Source of the DNA: GCA-003244245 sp050699715
GTDB lineage: Bacteria; Actinomycetota; Actinomycetes; Mycobacteriales; Pseudonocardiaceae
DNA: 64,000 nt
Assembly: GCA_050699715.1 (NCBI GenBank)
Contig: JBOHFR010000023.1
Coordinates: forward strand, 1-64,000
Direction: 5' to 3'
Positions 26,938-35,851 of this stretch are shown here, one piece after another. Numbering within the stretch: position 1 is the first letter of the stretch; each line of letters begins with the position of its first letter. The translations under genes were made by a program, and so were the position numbers. The notes beneath the pieces were generated by a model, which made no database searches, was not told the DNA's origin, and saw only the letters and a program-made list of their open reading frames with translations.

Positions 26938-27225
26938 TCAGCCGGTAATCGCGTGTTGACAGACTGCTTTCACAAAGCTTTTGCCAACGTCGGCGGGCTG
27001 GGCACGGCCAGACCACAACACATCAAGGCGGATCTCCCGGTCCAGGGTGTCGGAGATCAGGTGGGCCACCACAGTCGGCAACGGACCACGGGGCAACCGG
27101 TCGTGGCGCAACCAGTCCGAGACGGTGCTGCGAGCGACATAACCAGGCCCGAGCAGATCATTCACCGCCTCAGCGAGCAGGCCGGGTGACCACGCGAGTT
27201 CTCCCAACAACGCTCCCAACATCAC
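26938..27225 (-). CDS. Small HTH (XRE-like) DNA-binding protein
   Basis: 95 aa. The segment LGALLGELAWSPGLLAEAVNDLLGPGYVARSTVSDWLRHDRLPRGPLPTVVAHLISDTLDREI resembles the N-terminal helix-turn-helix of larger actinobacterial regulators that continue into a long C-terminal region; here only the DNA-binding part plus about 25 residues remains. GTG 27225 or ATG 27222 is the start. It lies upstream of the lasso precursor on the same strand, 167 bases away, so it could be a local regulator or a truncated remnant. Confidence 0.6.
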   Translation of the reverse strand: MMLGALLGELAWSPGLLAEAVNDLLGPGYVARSTVSDWLRHDRLPRGPLPTVVAHLISDTLDREIRLDVLWSGRAQPADVGKSFVKAVCQHAITG

Positions 27226-27545
27226 GTTGCCCCGCTGGTCGCCCCCACGTCACCCCTACCATTGGCCGCACGAAGATATGCGAACTCTGAGGGTAAGAGG
27301 CCGCTGGGCCGTTCGGGGACTATTCCCCGGCCGACTTCGCGGTTGCAGCGGGGAAAGTCGGCGCGGCGGCGGTGTTCGCGTGCTCCGGCTTGCACCCACT
27401 GGCTCATGCCGTCGCCCGACCCGCTGTTCCACCCGGCCCACTCCGGCCCGCTGCGTGCGGCGAGCTGATCTTCTTCCGGTCATGTCGCAGCCGCTGCGGC
27501 GCTACCGCCCACGACTCTGGAGGAAACAGATGCGACGAGGATGAT
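27226..27545. other. Intergenic region with no supported gene
   Basis: Between the divergent HTH gene and the small open frame at 27546 several overlapping open frames exist on both strands, but none shows a domain or a convincing RBS. No RNA gene was seen. It may hold the HTH promoter. Confidence 0.4.
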
Positions 27546-27800
27546 GTGTGGGTTCACCAGCAAGAGCCGGTGTGCTGGGAGGACTGCGAGGTGCGGTTCG
27601 AGAGCCGGCTGCTCTTCCCCGACGACGAACGCCCCTCCGTTACTTACCTGCACCTGAGCATCAAGGATCTGTGGCTGCTCTGGCGCTCCGTCGACACGTT
27701 CCTGCCGATCGCCACCGCGCGGCGACTGCGTGACCAGCTGACCGCGCACCTCGACGTCGCGGATCCGCCCGACCCCGGGCAGAGGGGCCCGGCGCGGTGA
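27546..27800 (+). CDS. Hypothetical small protein
   Basis: 84 aa from GTG 27546, with VCWEDCEVRFESRLLFPDDERPSVTYLHLSIKDLWLLWRSVDTFLPIATARRLRDQL. The composition is protein-like (balanced hydrophobics, an amphipathic pattern) and AGGAGG-like sequence (ggaggaaaca) lies upstream. I recognise no family. It converges on yceI. Confidence 0.45.
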   Translation: MWVHQQEPVCWEDCEVRFESRLLFPDDERPSVTYLHLSIKDLWLLWRSVDTFLPIATARRLRDQLTAHLDVADPPDPGQRGPAR

Positions 27801-27813
27801 GCGGTGGCTCCTA

Positions 27814-28374
27814 TCAGGCGGTCTGGAGCACGGCCTGGATGTCTAGGGAGATCTGCACTGTGTCGCCGATCACCACGCCGCCGCCGTCCAGCGGTAGGTC
27901 GGTGTCGATGCCGAAGTCCTTGCGATTGATCTTCGCGGTGGCGGAGAAGCCCGCTCTGGTGCCGCCGTAGGGGTCCGGGCCGAAACCGGTCAGCTCGACG
28001 GTCAGGGGGACCTGGTGGGTGATGCCCCGCACGGTCAGCTCGCCATCGACCACCAGGTCGTCGCCGTCGCGGCTGATCCTGGTGGAGCGGTAGGTCATGG
28101 TGGGGAACTCCGCCGCGTGCAGGAAGTCGGCCGATCGGATGTGCCCGTCGCGCTGCGCGTTGCCGGTGTCGAAGCTGTTGACGTCGATCTCCACGGTCAC
28201 CGACGAGTCGAGCACGTCGGCAGCGGTGACCAGGCGCCCGGAGATGCCGTTGAACCGGCCGCGCACCTTGCTGATCATCATGTGGCGGACGGCGAAGGAG
28301 ACGGTGGAGTGCGCGGCGTCGATGTCCCAGGTGCCGGCGACGTACCCGGGAATCGCGGTCCTAACAGTGGCCAT
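27814..28374 (-). CDS. YceI-family lipocalin-like protein
   Basis: 186 aa from ATG 28374. It shows the family start GTWDIDAAHSTVSFAVRHMMISKVRGRF, FDTGNAQRDGHIRSADFLHAAEFPTMTYRS and the ending GVVIGDTVQISLDIQAV. YceI proteins form a lipocalin-like barrel that binds isoprenoid-type lipids; this one has no signal peptide, as is common in actinobacteria. It is divergent from dop and marks the right end of the insert between mpa and dop. Confidence 0.92.
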   Translation of the reverse strand: MATVRTAIPGYVAGTWDIDAAHSTVSFAVRHMMISKVRGRFNGISGRLVTAADVLDSSVTVEIDVNSFDTGNAQRDGHIRSADFLHAAEFPTMTYRSTRISRDGDDLVVDGELTVRGITHQVPLTVELTGFGPDPYGGTRAGFSATAKINRKDFGIDTDLPLDGGGVVIGDTVQISLDIQAVLQTA

Positions 28375-28599
28375 GGGGAACCCTCCGTGGTCGCGGTGTC
28401 CTGCGCGGTGTTGCGCGGACACGTCTCGAGACGTATCGGAACAGCAAATTGAAGCTTCGGATATTCCAGTGTGTGACACAGCTCACTTGGCGGTGACACG
28501 GCCCGCTGACCACCCGGGCAGGGCCGCTGGCCGACGGCTTGGCGATTCGCCGCCCAGACGGACCGGTTCATTCGCGCACCGGGCACGTACTCTGCGGGT

Positions 28600-30129
28600 A
28601 TGCGCCGGATCATGGGGACCGAGGTGGAGTACGGCATCTCCGTGCCTGGGGACTGCACTGCCAACCCAGTCCTGACCTCAACCCAGGTCGTGTTGGCTTA
28701 CGCTGCGGCGGCCGAAGTGCCGCGAGCCAAGCGAGCCCGGTGGGACTATGAGGTGGAGTCCCCGCTGCGCGACGCCCGCGGGTTCGATCTGGGCGCCCCC
28801 GGAATCGCGCAACCCGATCCGGAACTGGACGATCTCGGCGCGGCGAACGTCATTTTGACCAACGGCGCCCGGCTCTACGTCGACCACGCGCACCCGGAAT
28901 TCTCCAGTCCCGAGGTCACCAACCCGCGCGACGCGGTGATCTGGGACAAGGCCGGCGAGCGGATCATGGAAGAAGCCGCGTTGCGCGCCCGCACGGTGCC
29001 CGACCAGCCTCCCTTCCAGCTGTACAAGAACAACGTCGATGGCAAGGGCGCCTCCTACGGCACCCACGAGAACTACTTGATGGCGCGCAGCACGCCGTTC
29101 ACGATGGTCATCGCCGGGCTGACTCCATTCTTCGTCTCCCGCCAGGTGATCTGCGGATCCGGCCGGGTGGGCATCGGGCCCGCCGGGGAGCACCCCGGGT
29201 TCCAGCTGTCGCAGCGGGCGGACTACATCGAGGTCGAGGTCGGGCTGGAGACCACGCTGAAGCGCGGCATCATCAACACCCGGGACGAGCCGCACGCCGA
29301 CGCCGACAAGTACCGGCGGTTGCACGTCATCATCGGCGACGCCAACCTCGCCGAGTACTCCACCTACCTCAAAGTCGGTACCACGGCGCTGGTGCTGGAC
29401 CTGATCGAAGCTGGGGAACGCTTCGAGGACCTGCGGGTGGTTGACGCGGTGCGAGCGGTGCACACGATCAGCCGCGACCCGTCCCTGAAGGCGACGGTGG
29501 AGATATCCGGCGGTCGCCACTTCACCGGCCTGGATCTACAGCGCGCTTACCACGAGCGGGTCGCGCGGTTCCTCGCCCGTAACGACACTCTGGACAGGAA
29601 TGCCGAGGGGGACAGCAGTGCCGAAGACGCCGAGCACGTCCTGAGCACCTGGGGGGAGGTGCTCGACGCGCTCGCCCGGGACCCGATGGAGTGCGCCGAC
29701 CGGCTGGACTGGCCGGCCAAGCTGCAACTCCTCGAAGGCTACCGGGCTCGGGACGGCCTGGGATGGGCCTCACCCCGGCTGCAACTGGTTGATCTGCAGT
29801 ACTCCGACGTGCGGATGCACAAGGGCCTGTACAACCGCCTGGTGGCTCGTGGCTCGATGAAGCGGTTGGTCACCGAGGAGGAGGTGCGCGCGGCCATCAC
29901 CGGGCCCCCAGAGGACACTCGCGCCTACTTCCGCGGTCGGTGTCTGGAGCGCTACGCCACGGAGGTGGCTGCGGCGTCCTGGGACTCGGTGATCTTTGAT
30001 CTCGGCCGCGAGTCCCTGGTTCGGATCCCGACCCTGGAACCGCTACGGGGTACCCGCGCGCACGTCGGGGCGCTGTTGGACGCCTCGAACACGGCTGCGG
30101 AGCTGGTGGCGGCGCTCACTCGAGGCTGA
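28600..30129 (+). CDS. dop: Pup deamidase/depupylase
   Basis: 509 aa. Dop deamidates the C-terminal Gln of Pup to Glu and removes Pup from targets. It is a carboxylate-amine ligase/glutamine-synthetase-like fold: MRRIMGTEVEYGISVPGD at the start, KNNVDGKGASYGTHENYLM, GRVGIGP, INTRDEPHADADKYRRLHVIIGDANLAE. It differs from PafA by the MGTEVEYGI start and the longer N-terminal region before the ligase core. It heads the dop-pup-prcB-prcA series, which matches the Gln-ending Pup encoded next. Confidence 0.97.
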   Translation: MRRIMGTEVEYGISVPGDCTANPVLTSTQVVLAYAAAAEVPRAKRARWDYEVESPLRDARGFDLGAPGIAQPDPELDDLGAANVILTNGARLYVDHAHPEFSSPEVTNPRDAVIWDKAGERIMEEAALRARTVPDQPPFQLYKNNVDGKGASYGTHENYLMARSTPFTMVIAGLTPFFVSRQVICGSGRVGIGPAGEHPGFQLSQRADYIEVEVGLETTLKRGIINTRDEPHADADKYRRLHVIIGDANLAEYSTYLKVGTTALVLDLIEAGERFEDLRVVDAVRAVHTISRDPSLKATVEISGGRHFTGLDLQRAYHERVARFLARNDTLDRNAEGDSSAEDAEHVLSTWGEVLDALARDPMECADRLDWPAKLQLLEGYRARDGLGWASPRLQLVDLQYSDVRMHKGLYNRLVARGSMKRLVTEEEVRAAITGPPEDTRAYFRGRCLERYATEVAAASWDSVIFDLGRESLVRIPTLEPLRGTRAHVGALLDASNTAAELVAALTRG

Positions 30130-30208
30130 TCACCCGACTGGCCTGGCGACGATTGTCGGTGTTGCTGGGTACTGTTTGGACTTAAGACAACTCGGTCCGG
30201 GAGGCGAA

Positions 30209-30400
30209 ATGTCCCAGGAGAAGGTGCAGCGCCAAGGTGGCGGCGGAGACGACGAGACGACCGACGGTGCGCCAGCCGGTCAGGAACGTCGGGAGAAGCT
30301 CGGCGAGGACGTGGACGCGATCCTTGACGAGATCGACGATGTGCTCGAGGAGAACGCCGAGGACTTCGTCCGGGCCTATGTCCAGAAGGGCGGCCAGTGA
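30209..30400 (+). CDS. pup: Prokaryotic ubiquitin-like protein Pup
   Basis: 63 aa, typical length. It ends in YVQKGGQ, so it needs deamidation by Dop before ligation by PafA. The central part EKLGEDVDAILDEIDDVLEENAEDFVRAYV is the helical segment recognised by the Mpa coiled coil. The ATG at 30209 is preceded by GGGAGG. The N-terminal half is Gly/Asp/Gln-rich and disordered. Confidence 0.98.
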   Translation: MSQEKVQRQGGGGDDETTDGAPAGQERREKLGEDVDAILDEIDDVLEENAEDFVRAYVQKGGQ

Positions 30401-30541
30401 CAGGCCTCCCGAGCGTTCCGGGCATCATGTTCGGTGCAGTGGGTGACTGTCACACGACAGGCTGTCATACGACAGGCTTTCCCCCGAGATAGTGTCGCCC
30501 CAGAGACTGTGACAACGGGAGCAAGGAGACGATCACAGCCG

Positions 30542-31411
30542 ATGGACCAGTCCTCGGTCGGACGCTATCCAGGCGCAGCCCTGCCGGCGTCGTACTTCAT
30601 GGTGGGCAGCTCGTCGTTCACCGATTTCCTCGCCGCGACGTCCCCTGACCTGTTGCCGGGACGGCGCATGAGCGGAGCGGGCACAGTGTCGGCTGGCGCT
30701 GAGCCGCTGGCCAGCCGACACGGCACGACCATCGTGGCGGCCACCTTCAGCGGCGGGGTGCTTATCGCGGGGGATCGACGGGCGACCTGGGGCAACCGCA
30801 TCGCCCAGCGCGATATGGAGAAAGTGTTCGTCGTCGACGACTACTCTGCGGTGGGTATCGCGGGGACCGCCGGTATCGCCCTGGAGATGGTGCGGTTGTT
30901 CGCCGTCGAGCTGCAGCACTACGAGAAGATCGAAGGGGTGTCGCTGACCCTGGATGGCAAGGCGAACAAACTGGCCGGCATGGTTCGGGGCAATCTTGAG
31001 GGCGCCATGCAGGGACTGGCTGCGGTGCCGCTGTTTGTCGGCTACGACCTTGATGCCACTGATCCGGACCGGGCCGGGCGGATCGTCTCCTACGACGTCG
31101 TTGGCGGCCGATACGAGGAGACGCTGGGTTATCACTCGGTGGGCTCTGGTTCGTTGTTCGCTGGGTCATCGTTGAAAAAGCTGCATGACCCGACGATGGA
31201 GGTCGATGCCGCTGTCCGGGTTGCCATGGAGGCCCTGTACGACGCCGCCGACGATGACAGCGCGACCGGCGGGTTGGACTCCGTCCGCCGGCTTTACCCG
31301 GTGGTGGTCACGGTCACCGCGGCCGATGGAGCTGTCCGGATGTCCGACGAGCGGGCCAGTCAGATCGCTGAGCTTGTGGTGGAAGCCCGCAAGCACAAGC
31401 CCGGCGGCTGA
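30542..31411 (+). CDS. prcB: 20S proteasome beta subunit
   Basis: 289 aa from ATG 30542. A propeptide of about 60 residues (including SSSFTDFLAATSPDLLPG) precedes the autocatalytic site HGTTIVA, whose first Thr becomes the N-terminal nucleophile. The active-site region continues GGVLIAGDRRATWGNRIAQRDMEKV, and GSGSLFAGSSLKKLH and ALYDAADDDSATGG are family hallmarks. AAGGAG lies 13 bases before the ATG, rather far, so an upstream start is not excluded. Confidence 0.97.
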   Translation: MDQSSVGRYPGAALPASYFMVGSSSFTDFLAATSPDLLPGRRMSGAGTVSAGAEPLASRHGTTIVAATFSGGVLIAGDRRATWGNRIAQRDMEKVFVVDDYSAVGIAGTAGIALEMVRLFAVELQHYEKIEGVSLTLDGKANKLAGMVRGNLEGAMQGLAAVPLFVGYDLDATDPDRAGRIVSYDVVGGRYEETLGYHSVGSGSLFAGSSLKKLHDPTMEVDAAVRVAMEALYDAADDDSATGGLDSVRRLYPVVVTVTAADGAVRMSDERASQIAELVVEARKHKPGG

Positions 31412-31475
31412 CGCTACCCTCGTCTTCACCCTTGCCTTTCCCACGCAAATCCTTCTCCACCCAGGAGTTCTCGCT

Positions 31476-32297
31476 GTGACGATGCCGTTCTACGCCTCGG
31501 TCGAGCAGATCATGCGCGACCGCTCGGAGCTCGCCCGCAAGGGCATCGCCCGGGGCCGAGGTGTCGTCGTGCTCAGTTACTCACGTGGGGTGCTGTTCGT
31601 CGCGGAGAACCTGTCCACCGCCCTGCACAAGGTCTCCGAGATCTACGATCGGATCGGCTTCGCCGCCGTCGGCCGCTACAACGAGTACGAGAACCTCCGC
31701 CAAGCCGGGATCAGGCACGCCGACGTTCGCGGCTACTCCTACGACCGGCGTGATGTCACCGGGCGGGCCCTGGCCAACGCCTACGCGCAGACTCTCGGGA
31801 CGATCTTCTCAGAACAGCAGAAGCCCTTCGAGGTGGAGCTGTGCGTCGCCGAGGTGGGCGTCAACCCGGACTCCGATCAGCTCTACCACCTGACCTACGA
31901 CGGCTCGATCGGTGACGAGCCGGACTTCGTCGTGATGGGCGGCCAGGCCGACGTCATCTCCACGGCGCTCAAGGAGTCCTTCCGGCAGGACATGGACACC
32001 CCGGAGGCTGTCGCTGCCGCGGTGAGTGCCCTGAGCTCTGTCTCCACCAGCGTCAATGGGGCCGGCACGCGCACCTTGGGAGTCGGCCAGCTGGAAGTCG
32101 CGGTCTTGGATCGGTCCCGTCCGCGCCGCGCCTTCCGCCGCATCACCGGGACGGCCCTGACCGCTCTGCTCGCCAGCGCGCAGAGCCCGGCCGCCGAGGA
32201 TCCCGCTGGCCCTATGCCGCCAGACACAGAAACAGATACCGGCCTCGATGGCACGAATGGTGCGCCCGCCGACGGTGATCCCAGCCCCGGCACCTGA
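31476..32297 (+). CDS. prcA: 20S proteasome alpha subunit
   Basis: 273 aa from GTG 31476, chosen because CAGGAG sits 8 bases upstream; ATG 31482 is an alternative. Typical sequence: SVEQIMRDRSELARKGIARGRGVVVLSYSRGVLFVAEN, GFAAVGRYNEYENLRQAG, YDRRDVTGRALANAYAQTLGTIFSEQQKPFEVELCVAEVG, RPRRAFRRITG. It forms the outer rings that gate substrate entry and bind the Mpa tail. The C-terminal 45 residues are a Pro/Asp/Thr-rich tail longer than the core fold needs. Confidence 0.97.
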   Translation: MTMPFYASVEQIMRDRSELARKGIARGRGVVVLSYSRGVLFVAENLSTALHKVSEIYDRIGFAAVGRYNEYENLRQAGIRHADVRGYSYDRRDVTGRALANAYAQTLGTIFSEQQKPFEVELCVAEVGVNPDSDQLYHLTYDGSIGDEPDFVVMGGQADVISTALKESFRQDMDTPEAVAAAVSALSSVSTSVNGAGTRTLGVGQLEVAVLDRSRPRRAFRRITGTALTALLASAQSPAAEDPAGPMPPDTETDTGLDGTNGAPADGDPSPGT

Positions 32298-32321
32298 CGC
32301 TCCCGCTCGTGGTTGATCTCT

Positions 32322-32355
32322 ATATCACTCTCCGCAACATATCACTCTCCGCAAC
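32322..32355. repeat. Tandem repeat, 2 x 17 bp, upstream of pafA
   Basis: Two perfect copies of atatcactctccgcaac, A/T-richer than the surroundings, lie in the prcA-pafA spacer about 80 bases before the pafA start. Confidence 0.9.
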
Positions 32356-32432
32356 CAGCTCTGCACAGTGACCTCGTAAGTGAGCCCGTACGGACGGTCT
32401 GCGGGATGGCCGCAGCGGCCTAGGCTGAAGGC

Positions 32433-33791
32433 ATGCAGCGACGGATCTTCGGTATTGAGACCGAGTTCGGAGTCACCTGCACCTTCCACGGCCAGCGCAG
32501 GCTGTCGCCGGACGAGGTTGCCCGCTATCTGTTCCGCCGGGTGGTCTCGTGGGGGCGCTCGTCCAACGTCTTCCTGCGCAACGGGTCCCGGCTCTACCTC
32601 GACGTGGGCTCGCACCCGGAGTACGCCACCGCTGAGTGCGACGACTTGGCCCAGCTGGTGACCCACGACAAGGCCGGCGAGCGGATCCTTGAGGACCTCC
32701 TGGTGGATGCCGAGCGGCGGCTGGCCGACGAGGGCATTGGCGGGGACATCTTCCTGTTCAAGAACAACACCGACTCCGCGGGTAACTCCTACGGCTGTCA
32801 CGAGAACTATTTGGTGGCTCGTGCCGGGGAATTCTCGCGGATCGCTGATGTGCTGTTGCCCTTCCTGGTCACCCGGCAGCTGGTCTGCGGCGCGGGCAAG
32901 GTGCTGCAGACACCTCGGGGCGCGGTGTACTGCCTGTCACAGCGGGCTGAGCACATCTGGGAGGGAGTCTCCTCGGCGACCACCCGTTCCCGCCCGATCA
33001 TCAACACCCGGGACGAGCCGCACGCCGACGCCGAGCGGTATCGCCGGCTGCACGTGATCGTCGGTGATTCGAACATGTCCGAGGTGACCACTTTGCTCAA
33101 GGTGGGCACCGCCAACCTGGTCTTGGAGATGGTGGAGGAGGGTGTCGCGTTTCGCGACTTCACCCTGGACAACCCGATCCGGGCGATCCGCGAGATCAGC
33201 CACGATCTCACCGGCCGGCGCGGGGTGCGCCTCGCCGGCGGCCGTGAGGCCTCCGCGTTGGAGATCCAGCGGGAGTACTACGCGCGCGCCGCCGATCACG
33301 TCGCCCGCCGGGGGTCCGATCCCCTGACTGACCGGGTGATGGAGCTGTGGGACCGCACGCTGGGTGCGGTGGAACAGCAGAATCTCGGCCTGATCGATCG
33401 CGAGATCGACTGGGCGATCAAGCACCGGCTGGTGGAGCGCTACCGGGCCAAGCACCGGATGGACCTGTCCAACCCGCGGATCGCCCAACTGGACCTCGCC
33501 TACCACGATATCCGCCGCGGCCGCGGGCTGTTCGACCTGCTCCAGCGCAAGGCGCTGGTCGACCGGGTGACCGACGACGGCGAGATCGAGGCCGCCAAGG
33601 ACACTCCACCCGCCACCACCCGAGCCAAGCTGCGCGGCGACTTCATCGCCGCTGCTCAGGCGGCTGGCCGCGACTTCACCGTCGACTGGGTGCACCTCAA
33701 GCTCAATGACCAGGCCCAGCGCACCGTGTTGTGCAAGGACCCGTTCCGGTCGGTCGACGAGCGGGTGGAACGGCTCATCGCTTCGCTATGA
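32433..33791 (+). CDS. pafA: Pup-protein ligase
   Basis: 452 aa. PafA phosphorylates the deamidated Pup C-terminus with ATP and links it to target lysines. Motifs: MQRRIFGIETEFGVTC, NVFLRNGSRLYLDVGSHPEYATAECD, FKNNTDSAGNSYGCHENYLV, INTRDEPHADAERYRRLHVIVGDSNMSE, and the C-terminal WVHLKLNDQAQRTVLCKDPF, which is the PafA-specific small domain. It is a paralogue of Dop in the same cluster. Confidence 0.98.
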   Translation: MQRRIFGIETEFGVTCTFHGQRRLSPDEVARYLFRRVVSWGRSSNVFLRNGSRLYLDVGSHPEYATAECDDLAQLVTHDKAGERILEDLLVDAERRLADEGIGGDIFLFKNNTDSAGNSYGCHENYLVARAGEFSRIADVLLPFLVTRQLVCGAGKVLQTPRGAVYCLSQRAEHIWEGVSSATTRSRPIINTRDEPHADAERYRRLHVIVGDSNMSEVTTLLKVGTANLVLEMVEEGVAFRDFTLDNPIRAIREISHDLTGRRGVRLAGGREASALEIQREYYARAADHVARRGSDPLTDRVMELWDRTLGAVEQQNLGLIDREIDWAIKHRLVERYRAKHRMDLSNPRIAQLDLAYHDIRRGRGLFDLLQRKALVDRVTDDGEIEAAKDTPPATTRAKLRGDFIAAAQAAGRDFTVDWVHLKLNDQAQRTVLCKDPFRSVDERVERLIASL

Positions 33792-33816
33792 TCCGGGCAG
33801 CCGTAAGCTGCACGCC

Positions 33817-34794
33817 GTGTCATCCGCCCGCGCTGAGCGTCTGGTCAATCTGGTGCTGTGTCTGCTGTCCAGCCGGCAGTACCTGCCCGCTGAACGGATC
33901 CGGTGGATCGTGCCCGGCTACGCCGATGCCCCTTCCGACGAGGCGTTCTTCCGGATGTTCGAGCGGGACAAGGCTGAGCTGCGCGAACTGGGCGTCCCCC
34001 TGGAAACCGGCCGGACCCCGGGGCTCGACGCTGGCGAGGGTTACCGCATCGCGCGCCGGGACTACGAGCTGCCCGACATTGACCTAGAGCCCGAGGAAGC
34101 CGCCGCGGTCGCGCTGGCCGCCCGGCTATGGGATTCCCCACAGCTGGCTGGGGCCGCCCACGGCGCTCTGCTCAAGCTGCGCGCCGCCGGGGTGGAGGTG
34201 GACACCGAGCCTTCGGCGGTGGTGCAACCACGGGTGCGGGCCAGCGAGCCGGCGCTGATCCCGTTGATCTCGGCGGTCCAGGCGGGGCAGGTCGTGATGT
34301 TCCCGCACCGCAAGCACCCCGCCGGGGCGCCCACGGAGCGCACGCTGGAGCCGTGGGGGGTGGTGTCCTGGCGGGGCCGCTGGTACGCGGTGGGACACGA
34401 CCGAGACCGGGATGCGACCCGCTGTTTCCGGATCTCCCGGATCGTCGGTCCGGTGCGCACCATCAGCGCCTCGGGGGTGGTGCGGCGCCCAGCGGGAGTA
34501 GACCTGCTGGCCATCGTGGCGGGTTGTGCGCAACCATCTCCGGTGGCGCACCCGGCCCGGCTGTGGCTGGCCGAGGGCCACGCGCATGGCCTGCGCCGGC
34601 ACGCGACGGTGCTGGGCAGGATGGCCCTGGACGGGGTCGCGGGCGACATCGTGGCGGTGGAGCTGCCGAGTGATGACGTCGCCGCCCGGTGGATAGCCGG
34701 ACTGGGGCCAGACGCCGTGGTGCTGGAGCCCACTGAACTGGCTACTGCGGTGCGCAACCGGCTGATGGCAGTGATCTCGAGGAGCGCGGGCTGA
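33817..34794 (+). CDS. pafB: WYL-domain regulator PafB
   Basis: 325 aa from GTG 33817. An N-terminal winged HTH (RAERLVNLVLCLLSSRQYLPAERIRWIVPGY, then DEAFFRMFERDKAELRELGVPLETG) precedes the WYL domain and the C-terminal WCX region. With PafC it activates the SigA-dependent, LexA-independent DNA-damage response in mycobacteria (family knowledge). It overlaps pafC by one base (TGATG), consistent with a PafB-PafC complex. Confidence 0.95.
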   Translation: MSSARAERLVNLVLCLLSSRQYLPAERIRWIVPGYADAPSDEAFFRMFERDKAELRELGVPLETGRTPGLDAGEGYRIARRDYELPDIDLEPEEAAAVALAARLWDSPQLAGAAHGALLKLRAAGVEVDTEPSAVVQPRVRASEPALIPLISAVQAGQVVMFPHRKHPAGAPTERTLEPWGVVSWRGRWYAVGHDRDRDATRCFRISRIVGPVRTISASGVVRRPAGVDLLAIVAGCAQPSPVAHPARLWLAEGHAHGLRRHATVLGRMALDGVAGDIVAVELPSDDVAARWIAGLGPDAVVLEPTELATAVRNRLMAVISRSAG

Positions 34795-35789
34795 TGGTGG
34801 GAGTGGCGGAGCGGTTGCCCCGGTTGCTGGCCCTGGTGCCCTACCTGCTGACTCGCCCCGCTGTGCTGATCGAGGAGGTGGCCGCCGACTTCTCGGTCAC
34901 GGTCCGGCAGCTGCGCCGTGACCTGGAGCTGCTGTGGATGTGCGGGCTGCCTGGTTACGGGCCCGGTGACCTCATCGACCTGTCCTTTGCGGGAGACACC
35001 GTGACCGTCACCTGTGACGCCGGGATGCGTCGCCCGCTGCGGCTGTCCGGTGCGGAGGCGACCGCGCTGGTGGTGGCGCTGCGGGTGCTGGCCGAGATGC
35101 CCGGCGTGATTGACGCCGGGTCGGTGCGCCGGGCACTGGCCAAGATCGAGGCGGCGGCGGGGCAGGCTGACGGTGTGGTAGTCGGCCTGGCGAGGGGGCA
35201 AGAGGCCGCGCTGAGCGCTGTGCGCGACGCGCTGGAGCACCGCCGCGCGCTGCGCATCCGCTACTACACGCTCTCCCGTGACACGGTGAGTGAGCGCACC
35301 GTGGACCCGATGCGCCTGTTGTTGGTCGAAGGCCGCAGCTACCTGGAGGCCTGGTGCCGCTCCGCCGACGAGGTGCGCCTGTTCCGGCTGGATCGCATGG
35401 AGCACGTCGCAACCCTGGACGAACCTGCGGTGCCACCACCGCACGCCCGCCCCGCTGACTCCTCCGCCGGGCTGTTCCGCGCCCAGCCCGACCAGCGGGT
35501 CGCCGTGCTGACCCTGGCCCCGGACGCTCGCTGGGTCGCCGAGTACTACCCGGTGGAGGAGCTGATCGAGGGTGCGGGGGGAGCCGCGACCGTGCGAATG
35601 CGCTACGCCGAGACCGGGTGGATGGTGCGTCTGGTCTTGGGATTGGGTGCCGACGTCGTTGTCCGGGAACCCGCCGACCTGGCCGAGGCGGTGACGCGGC
35701 GGGCACTGGCGGCGGTGCGCAGGTCCTCCGCTCATCGAGAGGCAGCTCATCGAGAGGCAGCGCCACGAGGAGCAGCGCCACGAGGATAG
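34794..35789 (+). CDS. pafC: WYL-domain regulator PafC
   Basis: 331 aa, ATG overlapping the pafB stop. It has an N-terminal HTH (RLPRLLALVPYLLTRPAVLIEEVAADFSVTVRQLRRDLELLWMCGLPGY) and a WYL domain (LEHRRALRIRYYTLSRDTVSERTVDPMRLLLVEGRSYLEAWCRSADEVRLFRLDRM). The last 20 residues (AHREAAHREAAPRGAAPRG) come from four 15-bp repeats and look like a recent terminal extension. Confidence 0.95.
   Translation: MVGVAERLPRLLALVPYLLTRPAVLIEEVAADFSVTVRQLRRDLELLWMCGLPGYGPGDLIDLSFAGDTVTVTCDAGMRRPLRLSGAEATALVVALRVLAEMPGVIDAGSVRRALAKIEAAAGQADGVVVGLARGQEAALSAVRDALEHRRALRIRYYTLSRDTVSERTVDPMRLLLVEGRSYLEAWCRSADEVRLFRLDRMEHVATLDEPAVPPPHARPADSSAGLFRAQPDQRVAVLTLAPDARWVAEYYPVEELIEGAGGAATVRMRYAETGWMVRLVLGLGADVVVREPADLAEAVTRRALAAVRRSSAHREAAHREAAPRGAAPRG
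35730..35789. repeat. Tandem repeats, 2 + 2 units of 15 bp, at the pafC 3' end
   Basis: Two perfect copies of gctcatcgagaggca are followed by two near-identical units beginning gcgccacgagga. All are in frame and supply the AHREA and APRGA peptide units up to the stop codon. Confidence 0.9.
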
Positions 35790-35851
35790 GCCCTACCCAA
35801 CGCGCCGGCCGCGTAGCATCGATCCCGCACCCCAGGCAAGAAAGGAGACCG

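Noticed and set aside
27814..28374. yceI as part of the lasso cluster
   Set aside because: It is separated from the precursor by the HTH gene, a non-coding stretch and a gene on the other strand, and has no known role in lasso maturation.
34062..35750. A 562-codon minus-strand open frame across pafB and pafC
   Set aside because: Both sense genes are complete and recognisable; the antisense translation is low-complexity and without motifs.
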